Below, in pieces: positions 49,312 to 58,186 of a stretch of DNA of 64,000 nucleotides. A program made the translations under genes and the position numbers. Source of the DNA: Turicibacter bilis. Its GTDB lineage: Bacteria > Bacillota_I > Bacilli_A > MOL361 > Turicibacteraceae. Below the pieces are notes generated by a model. The model was not told the origin of the DNA, ran no database searches, and saw only the letters and a list, made by a program, of their open reading frames with translations. How positions within the stretch are numbered: position 1 is the stretch's first letter; each line of letters begins with the position of its first letter. The stretch spans positions 1,977,001-2,041,000 of the forward strand of contig NZ_CP071249.1 in assembly GCF_024499055.1 (NCBI RefSeq), read 5' to 3'.

Positions 49312-52146
49312 ATGAAGTTGAAGCGACTTTTTTTATTTGGATTATCTGCTATTTGTTTTATAATGACGGTTGCTTTTGGATCTCAAACCGTAAGTGCACA
49401 AGAAACAAAGTCAGAAACTCTTTATAAATATATTCAGGCAACACATGATATTCCATATCTACCAGTTAGCTATCAGTATACAGATTGGCGTGAACGAGCG
49501 ACAAAGTTTAACGAGATGTTATTTAATATGAAGGACTATAATCTGATGTTTCTTGAAAAAGAATCTAAGAATACGGGGCGAGAATCCATTGGGATTGTGA
49601 GTTACACAGATGAAGAAAGAAAAGGTGAATATACACAAGCTTTAACCTTAATAGGTGCTTTATTATCAGCAGAGAAGCTTAATAAGGAGAGAATTGGTGA
49701 GGAGCAATTAAATAATTTAGTTCAGTTTGTTGAGTCTTACTACAATATTGAAAATGGTGAAGGAACTCTATTGAATTATCAAAATATGGATAGTACGGAG
49801 TTGAGTTTTTGGCAACAAATCTATCCTGCCCTAGCTTACTTCATGTTAATGGATCGTTATGAGGCGACTGTAGATTCCGATGCAATGCTTCGAAATATTG
49901 CGGATACATGGTATGAAGTCGTGATGGATTTAGGTGGCTCAGATGGAATTGTTGATTTTGGATATACGGGATATGACTTTAAAAATAAATGTCCTTTTGA
50001 TAACGGTGAATGGATAGAACCGGATGCTGCAGCAGGAATTGCTTTACTTCAATATTATGCATTTGAGAAGTTTAATGATCGAAAGTATATTAAAGCAGCA
50101 ACGCTGTGTATGAATTATATGGACGAATTCCAACGAAATCCTGGCTATGAACTGCTTTATTTATATCTTCCATATTTATCAGCACGTTTGAATTCAGTTG
50201 AAGAATATCATTTTAATACCGCGAAATATATGGAATTTTTCTTCACTGAAAGTGACTATCGCCATGAATATGGAACATTTAATGGAGATTTTGCAACAGG
50301 ATTAATCGGGGAGCGTACACAGTATGGAGGAACACCATATTCGTTTCAAAGTATTGTCGGAGCAACAGCCTTAGTACCTATGTTAAAGTATGATCAACGC
50401 TACGCTGTTGAAGTTGGTCGTTACTTATTACAAGTGACTCAAAATCTAAACCTTTTTTATGATGTAGATGATCCCGTTTACGGTAATTTAATTCCGATGG
50501 AAAAAGTACAAAAAGATAATGAAACAGCCAATCAAAGATTATCTGTTTTAAGTGGTGCTTATTTAGGGCTATTAGCTGCGATGATTGAACCGACAAATGT
50601 AGAAGGAATTTTAAAGACCGATTTAAATACAAATGAGTATTATGTCGATAAGGAAAAACAAAATCCACTATTTTTATTATTTAACCCTCATGATGAAGAA
50701 AAGGTCGTTAATTACCGAGTTACAACTGACGGAACTGTTGATTTATATGATTTAGTCAGTCATACATTTATTGAACAAAATGTAACGAAAGAAACAGAGA
50801 TTCAAATTAAGTCAACTGAAGCAGTTATTGTGCTTGAAATTCCAGTAGACGAAGGAGATAATCAGTACAAAATTGATCGTAAAGTCGAACATAGTGTCAC
50901 TGCTAATGTGCCTGTAGCAACAAATATTGTGGGAATCTCACAGTACGAACCGATTTCTGATAATTATCCAATTGATTTAGAAATTAAATCAACGGATGAT
51001 GCAGCTGTTTCGGATATTACGATTTATATTGATGGTCGACCTGTCTTTAAAAATGTGACTTATACACAACCTTATGTAGTTAAAGTCGATGAATTAGTTA
51101 ATGGTTATCATTTACTTGAAGCAAAGGTAACAACGAATACAGGTGTTAAAGATTATTCATATGCTCGAATCTTTATTCAGAAAGAGGAAAATCCCTATTT
51201 AATTAATGCTCATGCTCACGATCTTGCAAATTGGACATCTTATAAAGAGGGGTCTATTCAATTACGTGAGGAATATAAAGAGGTTGTAATTGGTCGTAAA
51301 AGTAATGGTGGTGCAATTAGCGAACCCTTTGAGATTGACTTTAGCCAAGTCCCAATGCTAGATTTACAAGTTGAAGGATTCACAGGAACATGGTCATTGA
51401 TTTTGAAAGATGTATCCACAGATCAAGAGTTTTATTTGTTAAAGGATAGTACTGAATCTGGACATATTATTACAAGTATGAGCTACGCTTTAAATAAATT
51501 AAATTCAGGAAGGTTTAGTTTATTAGGGAAACATGAGGTGCAGTTAGCGATTGTTGGAGATAGTGATGATTCAGATGTTACAGTTAATAGTGTTCGTATT
51601 TTTAATCAGGGATTACAACCTCTTAAAGAACGTGAATGGAAATCATCATTTACGACTCAAAAAATTACACACTGGCAATCACGACTTAATGCTCTGGCAA
51701 AAATTAATTATTATCAAGGAACAGCTAATGTGCTTAATTTAAATCCTAATGGTAACGGAGGAATGCAGACGAGTTACTTCGAGGTTGACTTGAGTAAAAA
51801 ACCTCAGTTCAAAATAAAGGTCGAAGAAGCTGATCAATTATGGTCATTGCTTGTTTATGTTGAAAGCAGTGATCGAGGTTATTATTTACAATATCCAACA
51901 AATAAGACAAGTACATTTACTTACGATATTAATAAAACTTTAGAGAAGGCATTATCAAAAGAAGAATTAGAAAGTAAGTTAAATCTTCAGTTTTGGATTA
52001 TCTCAAATGGTGAGTATGGTTCTGAAGTGAAGATTGATTATTTACGCTTAGAGTATTCAAAAAATTGGATCGAGCTAATTGCGATTGGTACAATAGCTAT
52101 CCTAAGTGTGATAGCCATCTGTGTTAATCTTAATAAAAATTCTTAA
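49312..52146 (+). CDS. Large secreted, membrane-anchored multidomain surface protein
   Basis: 944 aa from ATG at 49312, after AGGTGAT. Signal peptide (residues 1-29, cut near VSAQE). Residues about 30-440 are helical and look like an alpha/alpha toroid: paired helices with repeated aromatic lines such as SFWQQIYPALAYFMLMDRYE and EPDAAAGIALLQYYAFEKFN. Then a small beta domain (about 455-520), an Ig-like domain (about 550-625), two similar jelly-roll-like modules (WSLILKD about 700 and WSLLVYV about 850), and a last membrane helix (WIELIAIGTIAILSVIAICV). The layout recalls polysaccharide-active enzymes, but no known catalytic motif was recognised and function is unknown. Confidence 0.8.
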   Translation: MKLKRLFLFGLSAICFIMTVAFGSQTVSAQETKSETLYKYIQATHDIPYLPVSYQYTDWRERATKFNEMLFNMKDYNLMFLEKESKNTGRESIGIVSYTDEERKGEYTQALTLIGALLSAEKLNKERIGEEQLNNLVQFVESYYNIENGEGTLLNYQNMDSTELSFWQQIYPALAYFMLMDRYEATVDSDAMLRNIADTWYEVVMDLGGSDGIVDFGYTGYDFKNKCPFDNGEWIEPDAAAGIALLQYYAFEKFNDRKYIKAATLCMNYMDEFQRNPGYELLYLYLPYLSARLNSVEEYHFNTAKYMEFFFTESDYRHEYGTFNGDFATGLIGERTQYGGTPYSFQSIVGATALVPMLKYDQRYAVEVGRYLLQVTQNLNLFYDVDDPVYGNLIPMEKVQKDNETANQRLSVLSGAYLGLLAAMIEPTNVEGILKTDLNTNEYYVDKEKQNPLFLLFNPHDEEKVVNYRVTTDGTVDLYDLVSHTFIEQNVTKETEIQIKSTEAVIVLEIPVDEGDNQYKIDRKVEHSVTANVPVATNIVGISQYEPISDNYPIDLEIKSTDDAAVSDITIYIDGRPVFKNVTYTQPYVVKVDELVNGYHLLEAKVTTNTGVKDYSYARIFIQKEENPYLINAHAHDLANWTSYKEGSIQLREEYKEVVIGRKSNGGAISEPFEIDFSQVPMLDLQVEGFTGTWSLILKDVSTDQEFYLLKDSTESGHIITSMSYALNKLNSGRFSLLGKHEVQLAIVGDSDDSDVTVNSVRIFNQGLQPLKEREWKSSFTTQKITHWQSRLNALAKINYYQGTANVLNLNPNGNGGMQTSYFEVDLSKKPQFKIKVEEADQLWSLLVYVESSDRGYYLQYPTNKTSTFTYDINKTLEKALSKEELESKLNLQFWIISNGEYGSEVKIDYLRLEYSKNWIELIAIGTIAILSVIAICVNLNKNS

Positions 52147-52153
52147 GAAGTAG

Positions 52154-52190
52154 AAAGGATTCTTGAATTGATTTCAGGGGTCCTTTTTTT
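52154..52190 (+). terminator. Terminator after the surface-protein gene
   Basis: A 14-bp stem with several G-U pairs (52154-52167 with 52172-52185) followed by a T-run. Confidence 0.8.
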
Positions 52191-52356
52191 ATTATGTCAA
52201 ATGCTAGTTGTGATTTTAGTAGTAAACATTTTTTATGTAGTATTATTTTAAACCTTATTTATGATAGGTATTTAGGAACATGATTCCCTATGTACTAATA
52301 ATTTTGGATAAATTTTGTAGAGGTTTATCGAGTGGACCCTGTTGGGTATAAAATTA

Positions 52357-52365
52357 TGGTAAAAT
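52357..52365 (+). promoter_or_regulatory. Extended -10 promoter of the metallopeptidase gene
   Basis: TGGTAAAAT with TAAAAT at 52360-52365; no -35 at the right distance. Confidence 0.55.
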
Positions 52366-52386
52366 AATAGAGGGGGTGGAGCCTTA

Positions 52387-53178
52387 ATGATTATTAAAAC
52401 TGAGATTATTGATTCATTTTTAGAACATGGAAATTTAGATGCAGTAAAGGAACATTGGATTTATCATACAATTGTACCTGGACAATATACATTTGAAGAA
52501 CCATCATATGTGAATAAAGAGCTATTAGTTCATTTATATGAGACTATTCAAAATAGATTATATAATTTCAAACCATTAAATGAAGCATTATGGCACCAAG
52601 TATTTGGTGATATGCAAATTCCAGATACAACTGCAATTTATTTAATTGCTGGATCACCGAAACCTTATGATGGAGTCGTCAGGGAAGATCAGTCTGGAAT
52701 GCGTTGCATTATTTTAGATTTAGTCCGTTTATGTACGTATGCTGATAGTTTAGAGGAACTTGATTTCATTGCAGCTGATTTTCTAACGCATGAGCTTTCA
52801 CATGTCTTAATGAGCCAAAGATATCCATACTCTAAGCATTTACCAAAGGTTAATGTCTTAAAACAACTTGTCTTTGATGAAGGAATTGCACATTTCCTAT
52901 CATATAAAGAGGATGTCTTATCATTAGATTGGCATACAGACAAAATGAACAATAGACGTGAGTCAGTGTATCAAAAATTACGCTATTACTTAACACAAGA
53001 ATATGCCTTAACTCCCGAAGCATTCTCGAAAGCAAATACAGGTTCATTCTGGGACAAGTATGCCTCAATCTCAGGAATGTTCGCTGTAATTTCATATTGT
53101 GAACAAGGCGGAAAACTTGAAGAATTACTCGATAAAGGACCTAATGCTTTACTAGAAATCATAGAAAAAGGTATCTGA
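52387..53178 (+). CDS. Predicted cytoplasmic zinc metallopeptidase (HExxH)
   Basis: 263 aa. H135-E136-L-S-H139 (TADFLTHELSHVL region) is the zinc motif; E165 in FDEGIAHF, 26 residues on, fits the third ligand of gluzincins. The pattern resembles the DUF2268-type predicted Zn proteases. No signal peptide or membrane helix, so cytoplasmic. Start at ATG 52387 after AGGGGGTGG. It stands alone between two terminators; its substrate is unknown. Confidence 0.72.
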   Translation: MIIKTEIIDSFLEHGNLDAVKEHWIYHTIVPGQYTFEEPSYVNKELLVHLYETIQNRLYNFKPLNEALWHQVFGDMQIPDTTAIYLIAGSPKPYDGVVREDQSGMRCIILDLVRLCTYADSLEELDFIAADFLTHELSHVLMSQRYPYSKHLPKVNVLKQLVFDEGIAHFLSYKEDVLSLDWHTDKMNNRRESVYQKLRYYLTQEYALTPEAFSKANTGSFWDKYASISGMFAVISYCEQGGKLEELLDKGPNALLEIIEKGI

Positions 53179-53202
53179 TAATAAATTCAGATACCTTTTT
53201 TT
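53167..53202. terminator. Terminator shared by metallopeptidase gene and rnjA
   Basis: AAAGGTATCTGA (ending in the stop codon) pairs with TCAGATACCTTT, followed by T. The gap between the convergent genes is only 27 bp. Confidence 0.88.
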
Positions 53203-53205
53203 ATG

Positions 53206-54870
53206 TCAGACTTCCATGATAATTGGGAAGATACTTGGACGACGTTTTGTTTTTTCATACAAGTAACGTTCGAGTGCTTTTTTAATACGGTTTTTCATCA
53301 CGAGAATTTCATTTGTTTCATTTTCAAGAAGCATTTCAATTTCGGTTTGAGTAATTTGTTTGACTTCGTTCATTAAATCTTCTGATTCTTTAACATAAAC
53401 AAATCCACGTGTTACAATATAAGGCTCACTGACTAATGTTTTTGATTCTTTATCAATTGTGGCGACAACGATTAACATTCCACCTTCGGCAAGCATTCGG
53501 CGGTCGCGTAAGACAACATTTCCAACATCTCCAACACCGATTCCATCCACGAAGATAGCTCCTGTACGAACACGCCCATTAACTTCAGCACTGTAAGGTG
53601 TTAGCTCAAGAACTTGACCTGTGGATAAGACAAGAATGTTGTCTTTCGGAATTCCAACCTTTTCAGCAAGATTTTTATGATGAACAAGATGTCGGTATTC
53701 TCCGTGAACCGGCATAAAGAATTTCGGATGGGTTAGTCTAAGTATTAGTTTGAGTTCTTCTTGGCAGGCATGACCTGATACGTGAACAGCTTCTAAATCT
53801 TTGTAGATGACGTTACATCCTTTACGATAGAGCTCATTGATGACACGTCCAATTAATTTGTCATTTCCCGGAATTGGTGAAGCTGAAATAATGAATAGGT
53901 CATTTGGTTTTAACTTAATGTGGCGATGATTAGAGAAAGCAATACGTGCTAAAGCGCCCATTGGTTCGCCTTGACTACCTGTCACAATTAACGTTAATTC
54001 ATCATCTGCTACACTATTAATATTATGGATATTAACAAGTTGGTCATCATCGATATGAAGATAGCCCAGTTCAGTGGCGACTTTAGAGATATTTTCCATG
54101 CTACGTCCACTAAAAGCAACTTTACGGTTATATCGTTTAGATGCATCAATGATTTGTTGCATACGATGAATATTTGATGCAAACGTGGCGACAATAATAC
54201 GACCTGTGGCATGTTCAAAGAGTTTTGTAAAAGTCTCACTGATTACACGTTCGGACATCGTATAGCCTTTACGCTCAACGTTTGTACTATCCGACATCAG
54301 AAGAAGAATTCCTTCTTTAGCAAGTTCAGAGATACGTTCAAAATCCATCGGCTCATTATCAATTGGAGTTAAGTCAACTTTGAAATCCCCAGTATGGAAG
54401 ATGATTCCGACAGGGGTATGAATGGCTAGTGAACAAGAATCTGCGATACTATGGGTGTTACGAATAAATTCCACTTCTAAATGATTAAACTTAGCACTTT
54501 CACGAGGTTTAATGATATTTAGTGAGGTTGTAGCTAGTAATCCGTGCTCTTTTAGTTTATTTTCAATCAAACCAATGGTTAGTCGTGTTCCATAGATGGG
54601 GATATTGACTTGTTTTAAGATGAAGGGAATAGCTCCAATATGATCTTCATGACCATGTGTGATGAAGATTCCCTTAAGTTTCGATTCATTTTCAATAAGG
54701 TATGAGATATCTGGAATGATTAAATCAACTCCATACATATCTTCATCAGGAAAGGCGATTCCGCAATCAATGACAATGAGTTCGTCATCATATTCAATAG
54801 CAGTCATATTTTTACCAATCTCACCAAGACCACCAAGTGGGATGACTTTAAGTTTTTGAGTTTCTTCCAA
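53206..54870 (-). CDS. rnjA: Ribonuclease J
   Basis: 554 aa 5'-exonuclease/endonuclease of mRNA turnover. Metallo-beta-lactamase motif HGHEDHIGA, beta-CASP domain (MSDSTNVERKGYTMSE, ASPIPGND) and the C-terminal domain are present. The start is TTG at 54870 (MEETQKLKVIPLGG), 6 bp after AGAAGGTG; a GTG at 54879 lies inside that site. RNase J1 is the known degrader of glmS mRNA after ribozyme cleavage in B. subtilis, linking it to the glmS ribozyme in this window. Confidence 0.96.
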   Translation of the reverse strand: MEETQKLKVIPLGGLGEIGKNMTAIEYDDELIVIDCGIAFPDEDMYGVDLIIPDISYLIENESKLKGIFITHGHEDHIGAIPFILKQVNIPIYGTRLTIGLIENKLKEHGLLATTSLNIIKPRESAKFNHLEVEFIRNTHSIADSCSLAIHTPVGIIFHTGDFKVDLTPIDNEPMDFERISELAKEGILLLMSDSTNVERKGYTMSERVISETFTKLFEHATGRIIVATFASNIHRMQQIIDASKRYNRKVAFSGRSMENISKVATELGYLHIDDDQLVNIHNINSVADDELTLIVTGSQGEPMGALARIAFSNHRHIKLKPNDLFIISASPIPGNDKLIGRVINELYRKGCNVIYKDLEAVHVSGHACQEELKLILRLTHPKFFMPVHGEYRHLVHHKNLAEKVGIPKDNILVLSTGQVLELTPYSAEVNGRVRTGAIFVDGIGVGDVGNVVLRDRRMLAEGGMLIVVATIDKESKTLVSEPYIVTRGFVYVKESEDLMNEVKQITQTEIEMLLENETNEILVMKNRIKKALERYLYEKTKRRPSIFPIIMEV

Positions 54871-54988
54871 TTTTAACACCTTCTTTAATTTGAGTTGCTA
54901 CTATTAGTATGATTGCATTCGGAGATCGTATACCAAACTGAAGATATGGCATAAGTATGGTGAAAAATGTATTTTAAGAGGTGATAGT

Positions 54989-55315
54989 ATGAAAGTGGAG
55001 TTAATACATTTTAGAGTTAGAAAAGGGATGAGAATCGAGACAAGGAGTAGATGAAACTTTTGAATTTAAGAATGGATGAAGGATTAGAGACAATAGAAAG
55101 TTAAAAATGTATACTGAAAATATCTTTGGAGAAGTCGAAGAGGATAGGATGTATTTATATTGGTTCTTCACACAGGAGGAGAAGGTTGGATAGAAGTAAG
55201 AGAGAGTGATCACGAGATCCATGTTCAATCTTGGAAAGAGCGTATTGATGAAACGTATAAGGATATGGATATGACTTCATTGGTCACGATGATTGTGAAG
55301 CGGGTCATTGACTGA
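54989..55315 (+). pseudogene. Decayed small gene (DUF6176-like)
   Basis: After AGAGGTGATAGT, ATG at 54989 reads MKVELIHFRVRKGMRIET and stops at TGA (55052). Pieces in other frames continue the same protein: MKLLNLRMDEGLETIES, LKMYTENIFGEVEEDRMYLY and HEIHVQSWKERIDETYKDMD, ending with TGA at 55313. From memory these match a roughly 100-aa Bacilli family (DUF6176). At least three frameshifts make it a pseudogene. Confidence 0.65.
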
Positions 55316-55330
55316 TTTTAAATCAAATAA

Positions 55331-55358
55331 AAAAGTCATCTCTTCAGAGATGACTTTT
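55331..55358. terminator. Bidirectional terminator beside the GntR gene
   Basis: AAAAGTCATCTCT/AGAGATGACTTTT perfect hairpin with a 2-nt minimal loop. Ends the minus-strand GntR gene and formerly the plus-strand decayed gene. Confidence 0.9.
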
Positions 55359-55360
55359 AG

Positions 55361-56089
55361 TTAGACTGTTAATTCAACGACGTATTTATATTTATCTGAG
55401 CGGTAATATGTTGTTGTGTATTCGATATTACGATTATATTGGTCTTGGCTAATACGAGTGCGTTTTAGTACTGCATCGTTTAATGAAATTTCTAGTGCTT
55501 GGCTAATTAAGTCATCAGCAAGCATGGCCTCGATATATTCTTCAGCATGAGAAATTTGAATGTTTTGTGCCGATAGTAATTGATAAAGTGATCCATATAA
55601 TTCAGCATCGAATGGTAAATTTAAAAATCCTGGAATATAAGAGATGGAGAACATAATAATATCGTTATTAACCATACGAATACGGCTTAATCGTAAAACT
55701 TGTTCACTCGGATCAATATTTAATGCAGCAGCAACTGTTTCATCTGGTGTGACTAATGAAATATTAATTTGCTTATTTTTTAATACTAATCCTTGTTCTT
55801 GCATTTTTTGAGTAAAACTTTTTACTGTTGATAATTTATCAGCAATTGCATTTGATAGTACGACGGTTCCTTTTCCGCGTCCGCGTTCTTTTCTTAAAAG
55901 ACCTTCGTTAACTAATTCATTAACAGCTTGACGAATCGTCATACGGCTTACCCCAAACATATCCTCTAATTCATTCTCTGATGGAATTGTACTTCCGACA
56001 GCATATTCATTATTGATAATCTTGTGTTTTAAGATATCTTTAATTTGTAAGTACAATGGTTTAGAATCTTTTGAACGATCAAGTACCAT
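55361..56089 (-). CDS. GntR-family (HutC/UTRA) transcriptional regulator
   Basis: 242 aa from ATG at 56089 (MVLDRSKDSKPLYLQIKDIL) with ATAGGAGG upstream; longer in-frame starts lack a site. N-terminal winged helix (IPSENELEDMFGVSRMTIRQ), then a UTRA ligand-binding domain. Relatives such as NagR (YvoA) sense amino-sugar phosphates or other small ligands. No sugar-use genes are adjacent, so its targets lie elsewhere. The spaced TATCAT repeats just upstream (about 56119-56145) may be its own operator. Confidence 0.88.
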   Translation of the reverse strand: MVLDRSKDSKPLYLQIKDILKHKIINNEYAVGSTIPSENELEDMFGVSRMTIRQAVNELVNEGLLRKERGRGKGTVVLSNAIADKLSTVKSFTQKMQEQGLVLKNKQINISLVTPDETVAAALNIDPSEQVLRLSRIRMVNNDIIMFSISYIPGFLNLPFDAELYGSLYQLLSAQNIQISHAEEYIEAMLADDLISQALEISLNDAVLKRTRISQDQYNRNIEYTTTYYRSDKYKYVVELTV

Positions 56090-56161
56090 GTTATCTCCTC
56101 CTATTTTTGTAAAAACGGTATCATTTAATAATATCATAATGTTTTTAGTGTTATTTATCAA

Positions 56162-56486
56162 TAATTTAAATAACTTAAAATTAAAACAGATGGATGTTTC
56201 TCTATGTTATATCACTTGATTGAAGTATTACTAAATGAATCTACTTAATATAATTTATTATTAAAAGTATGAGCTAATTTGCTTACTTTTTAATCATGCT
56301 ACTAGGTAAATAAATCGTAATCATGGAGATTAGGATAAGAAATAACCTACTAACTTCATTTTAGCTGGTTAGCATAAATTAATCTAATCATTTACTGTAT
56401 AACCTAACTTTAAATCTAATTATATATTGCTTCAAAGAAAAAAAGATAAGCACTGTTAATTTTTCATACTTGAATAATGGAAGTAA
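56162..56486. other. Gene-free AT-rich stretch
   Basis: About 325 bp upstream of the GntR gene and downstream of ktrB. No gene, RNA or repeat was recognised. Confidence 0.4.
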
Positions 56487-56528
56487 TAAAAAAAGGTAGT
56501 CACTCAATCAAATGAGCTCCTACCTTTA
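56487..56528 (-). terminator. Terminator of ktrB
   Basis: On the minus strand AAAGGTAG pairs with CTACCTTT, enclosing an inner CTCA/TGAG helix, then seven T. Located 51 bp after the ktrB stop. Confidence 0.85.
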
Positions 56529-56579
56529 ATTTACCATATGAAAGTACTTTCATTGTACAAAAATGTTCAAATTCATAAA

Positions 56580-57944
56580 TTATCCAATTATTATGTCTGC
56601 TTTTGGATAACGAACTTTAGCTGGATGAGCATTTGCACGGAAGATCATTAAGAAAGTAATGATTCCAATACGTCCGATGAACATAGTGGCGATAAGGACA
56701 ATTTTAGCAAATACCGTTAAGCTACCTGTGATTCCCATTGATAATCCTGTTGTACCGAAGGCTGAGCAGACTTCGAAGAAGATTTCCATTAATGAGAATG
56801 AATCACTTGCACAGATAAGAAGTGTCGAGAGACAAACAATTAAAGTAGCAACAATATAAATCATGAATGATTTATAAACGGTCTGTGTCTCAATTTCTCT
56901 TCCATATATATTAACATATTGTTTTCCGCGAGCAAATGATAAAATAGCTAAAACCATTAAAGCGAATGTTGTGGTACGAATTCCCCCACCTGATGAGTTT
57001 GGAGAAGAACCGATAAACATTAAACCACAGAACATTGTTAAAGTAGCAGTTGAGAAAGCATTCATATCAAACGTTGCAAATCCAGCATTACGAGTACTTA
57101 ATGAATTGAATGTCGCATAGAAGAATCCTTCAATAAGCCCCTTATCTGCCAAGAAATGATTGTATTCAAAAATGTAGAATCCGATAATTCCAACAATCCA
57201 TAAAATAATCGTTGTAATCATTGTTAGTTTAGTATAAATTGAGAATTTAAATCGTTGCTTTGTTTTTTTACAGTTGAAGTATTTTTGAATATCTAGAATA
57301 ACTGGGAATCCCATTGCGCCAAAGAACATTAAAAACATAAGTAAAGTTTGAACAAAATAATCATTTTGGAAAGGAATTAATGACGCTCCTGTAATGTCAA
57401 ATCCTGAGTTCGTAATCGATGAAACAGTTGTGAAGAATCCTTCAAGCATGGCTATCCAGTAAACGGGGTAATATCCTGCAAAGTAAAAGTAATTTCCGAG
57501 TATAATCATAAAGATAAATTCAATCACTAAGAATGAGATTAAAACCGATTTAACGAGTTTGACAACCCCACTTAGATTGATTTGATTTTGATCAGTCATG
57601 ATAAGTGCTCGTTCCCGAGTTGAAATTTTATGACCAGCTAATAACCAAATAGCTGTTGAAATCATCATAAGTCCAAGTCCTCCAATTTGGAGATTTAATG
57701 CAAGAATTAAGATTCCTGGAAGACTAAATGTTTCAACTGTAGAGATAGGTGATAATCCAGTATTGCTAAGTCCACTCGTTGAAACGAAGAGGGCATCGAG
57801 AAAGGATATTGACGCTCCTTCTTGAAGACTAAATGGTAGCCAAAGTAAGATGGCAAACCCGACCGTGAATAAGAAATAGTATCCAGCAATTAAACGTGTC
57901 GGGGTGGAATGAAGTAGATTTCTAATCTTTTTAAAGATAAACAT
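56580..57944 (-). CDS. ktrB: Potassium uptake channel subunit KtrB (TrkH/KtrB family)
   Basis: 454 aa, four membrane-pore-membrane units. The filter loops can be read: STSGLSNTG, SSITNSGFD, STRNAGF and SAFGTTGLS; the gating loop GSSPNSSGGGIRTTTF is present. Such channels take up K+ under control of a cytoplasmic RCK subunit (KtrA/C), whose gene is not in the window. In Bacilli this system is inhibited by c-di-AMP, the product of CdaA upstream. No ydaO-type c-di-AMP riboswitch was recognised in the 240 bp before the gene. Start preceded by AGGGAG. Confidence 0.93.
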   Translation of the reverse strand: MFIFKKIRNLLHSTPTRLIAGYYFLFTVGFAILLWLPFSLQEGASISFLDALFVSTSGLSNTGLSPISTVETFSLPGILILALNLQIGGLGLMMISTAIWLLAGHKISTRERALIMTDQNQINLSGVVKLVKSVLISFLVIEFIFMIILGNYFYFAGYYPVYWIAMLEGFFTTVSSITNSGFDITGASLIPFQNDYFVQTLLMFLMFFGAMGFPVILDIQKYFNCKKTKQRFKFSIYTKLTMITTIILWIVGIIGFYIFEYNHFLADKGLIEGFFYATFNSLSTRNAGFATFDMNAFSTATLTMFCGLMFIGSSPNSSGGGIRTTTFALMVLAILSFARGKQYVNIYGREIETQTVYKSFMIYIVATLIVCLSTLLICASDSFSLMEIFFEVCSAFGTTGLSMGITGSLTVFAKIVLIATMFIGRIGIITFLMIFRANAHPAKVRYPKADIIIG

Positions 57945-58186
57945 GGTTGCACTCCCTTTAATAGTTGAAAAGCATAACGAGATATTAATTTATTCAAACA
58001 TGATTATATCATTAATAAATTTAAAGATGTGTAAAATTTAACAATTATTGCGGTTTAAAACGTTATTATCCATATAAGAAATTGTCATTTTTGCCCATCG
58101 TAAAAAATTTAAGGTTTATATCAGCCTGTATGAAGGACGTTGGATAATTTTAAGTCTATTGTGTTTAATGAAGAGCATTAATCTAT

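Noticed and set aside
57945..58186. c-di-AMP (ydaO-type) riboswitch before ktrB
   Set aside because: None of the conserved blocks of that riboswitch is visible on the minus strand.
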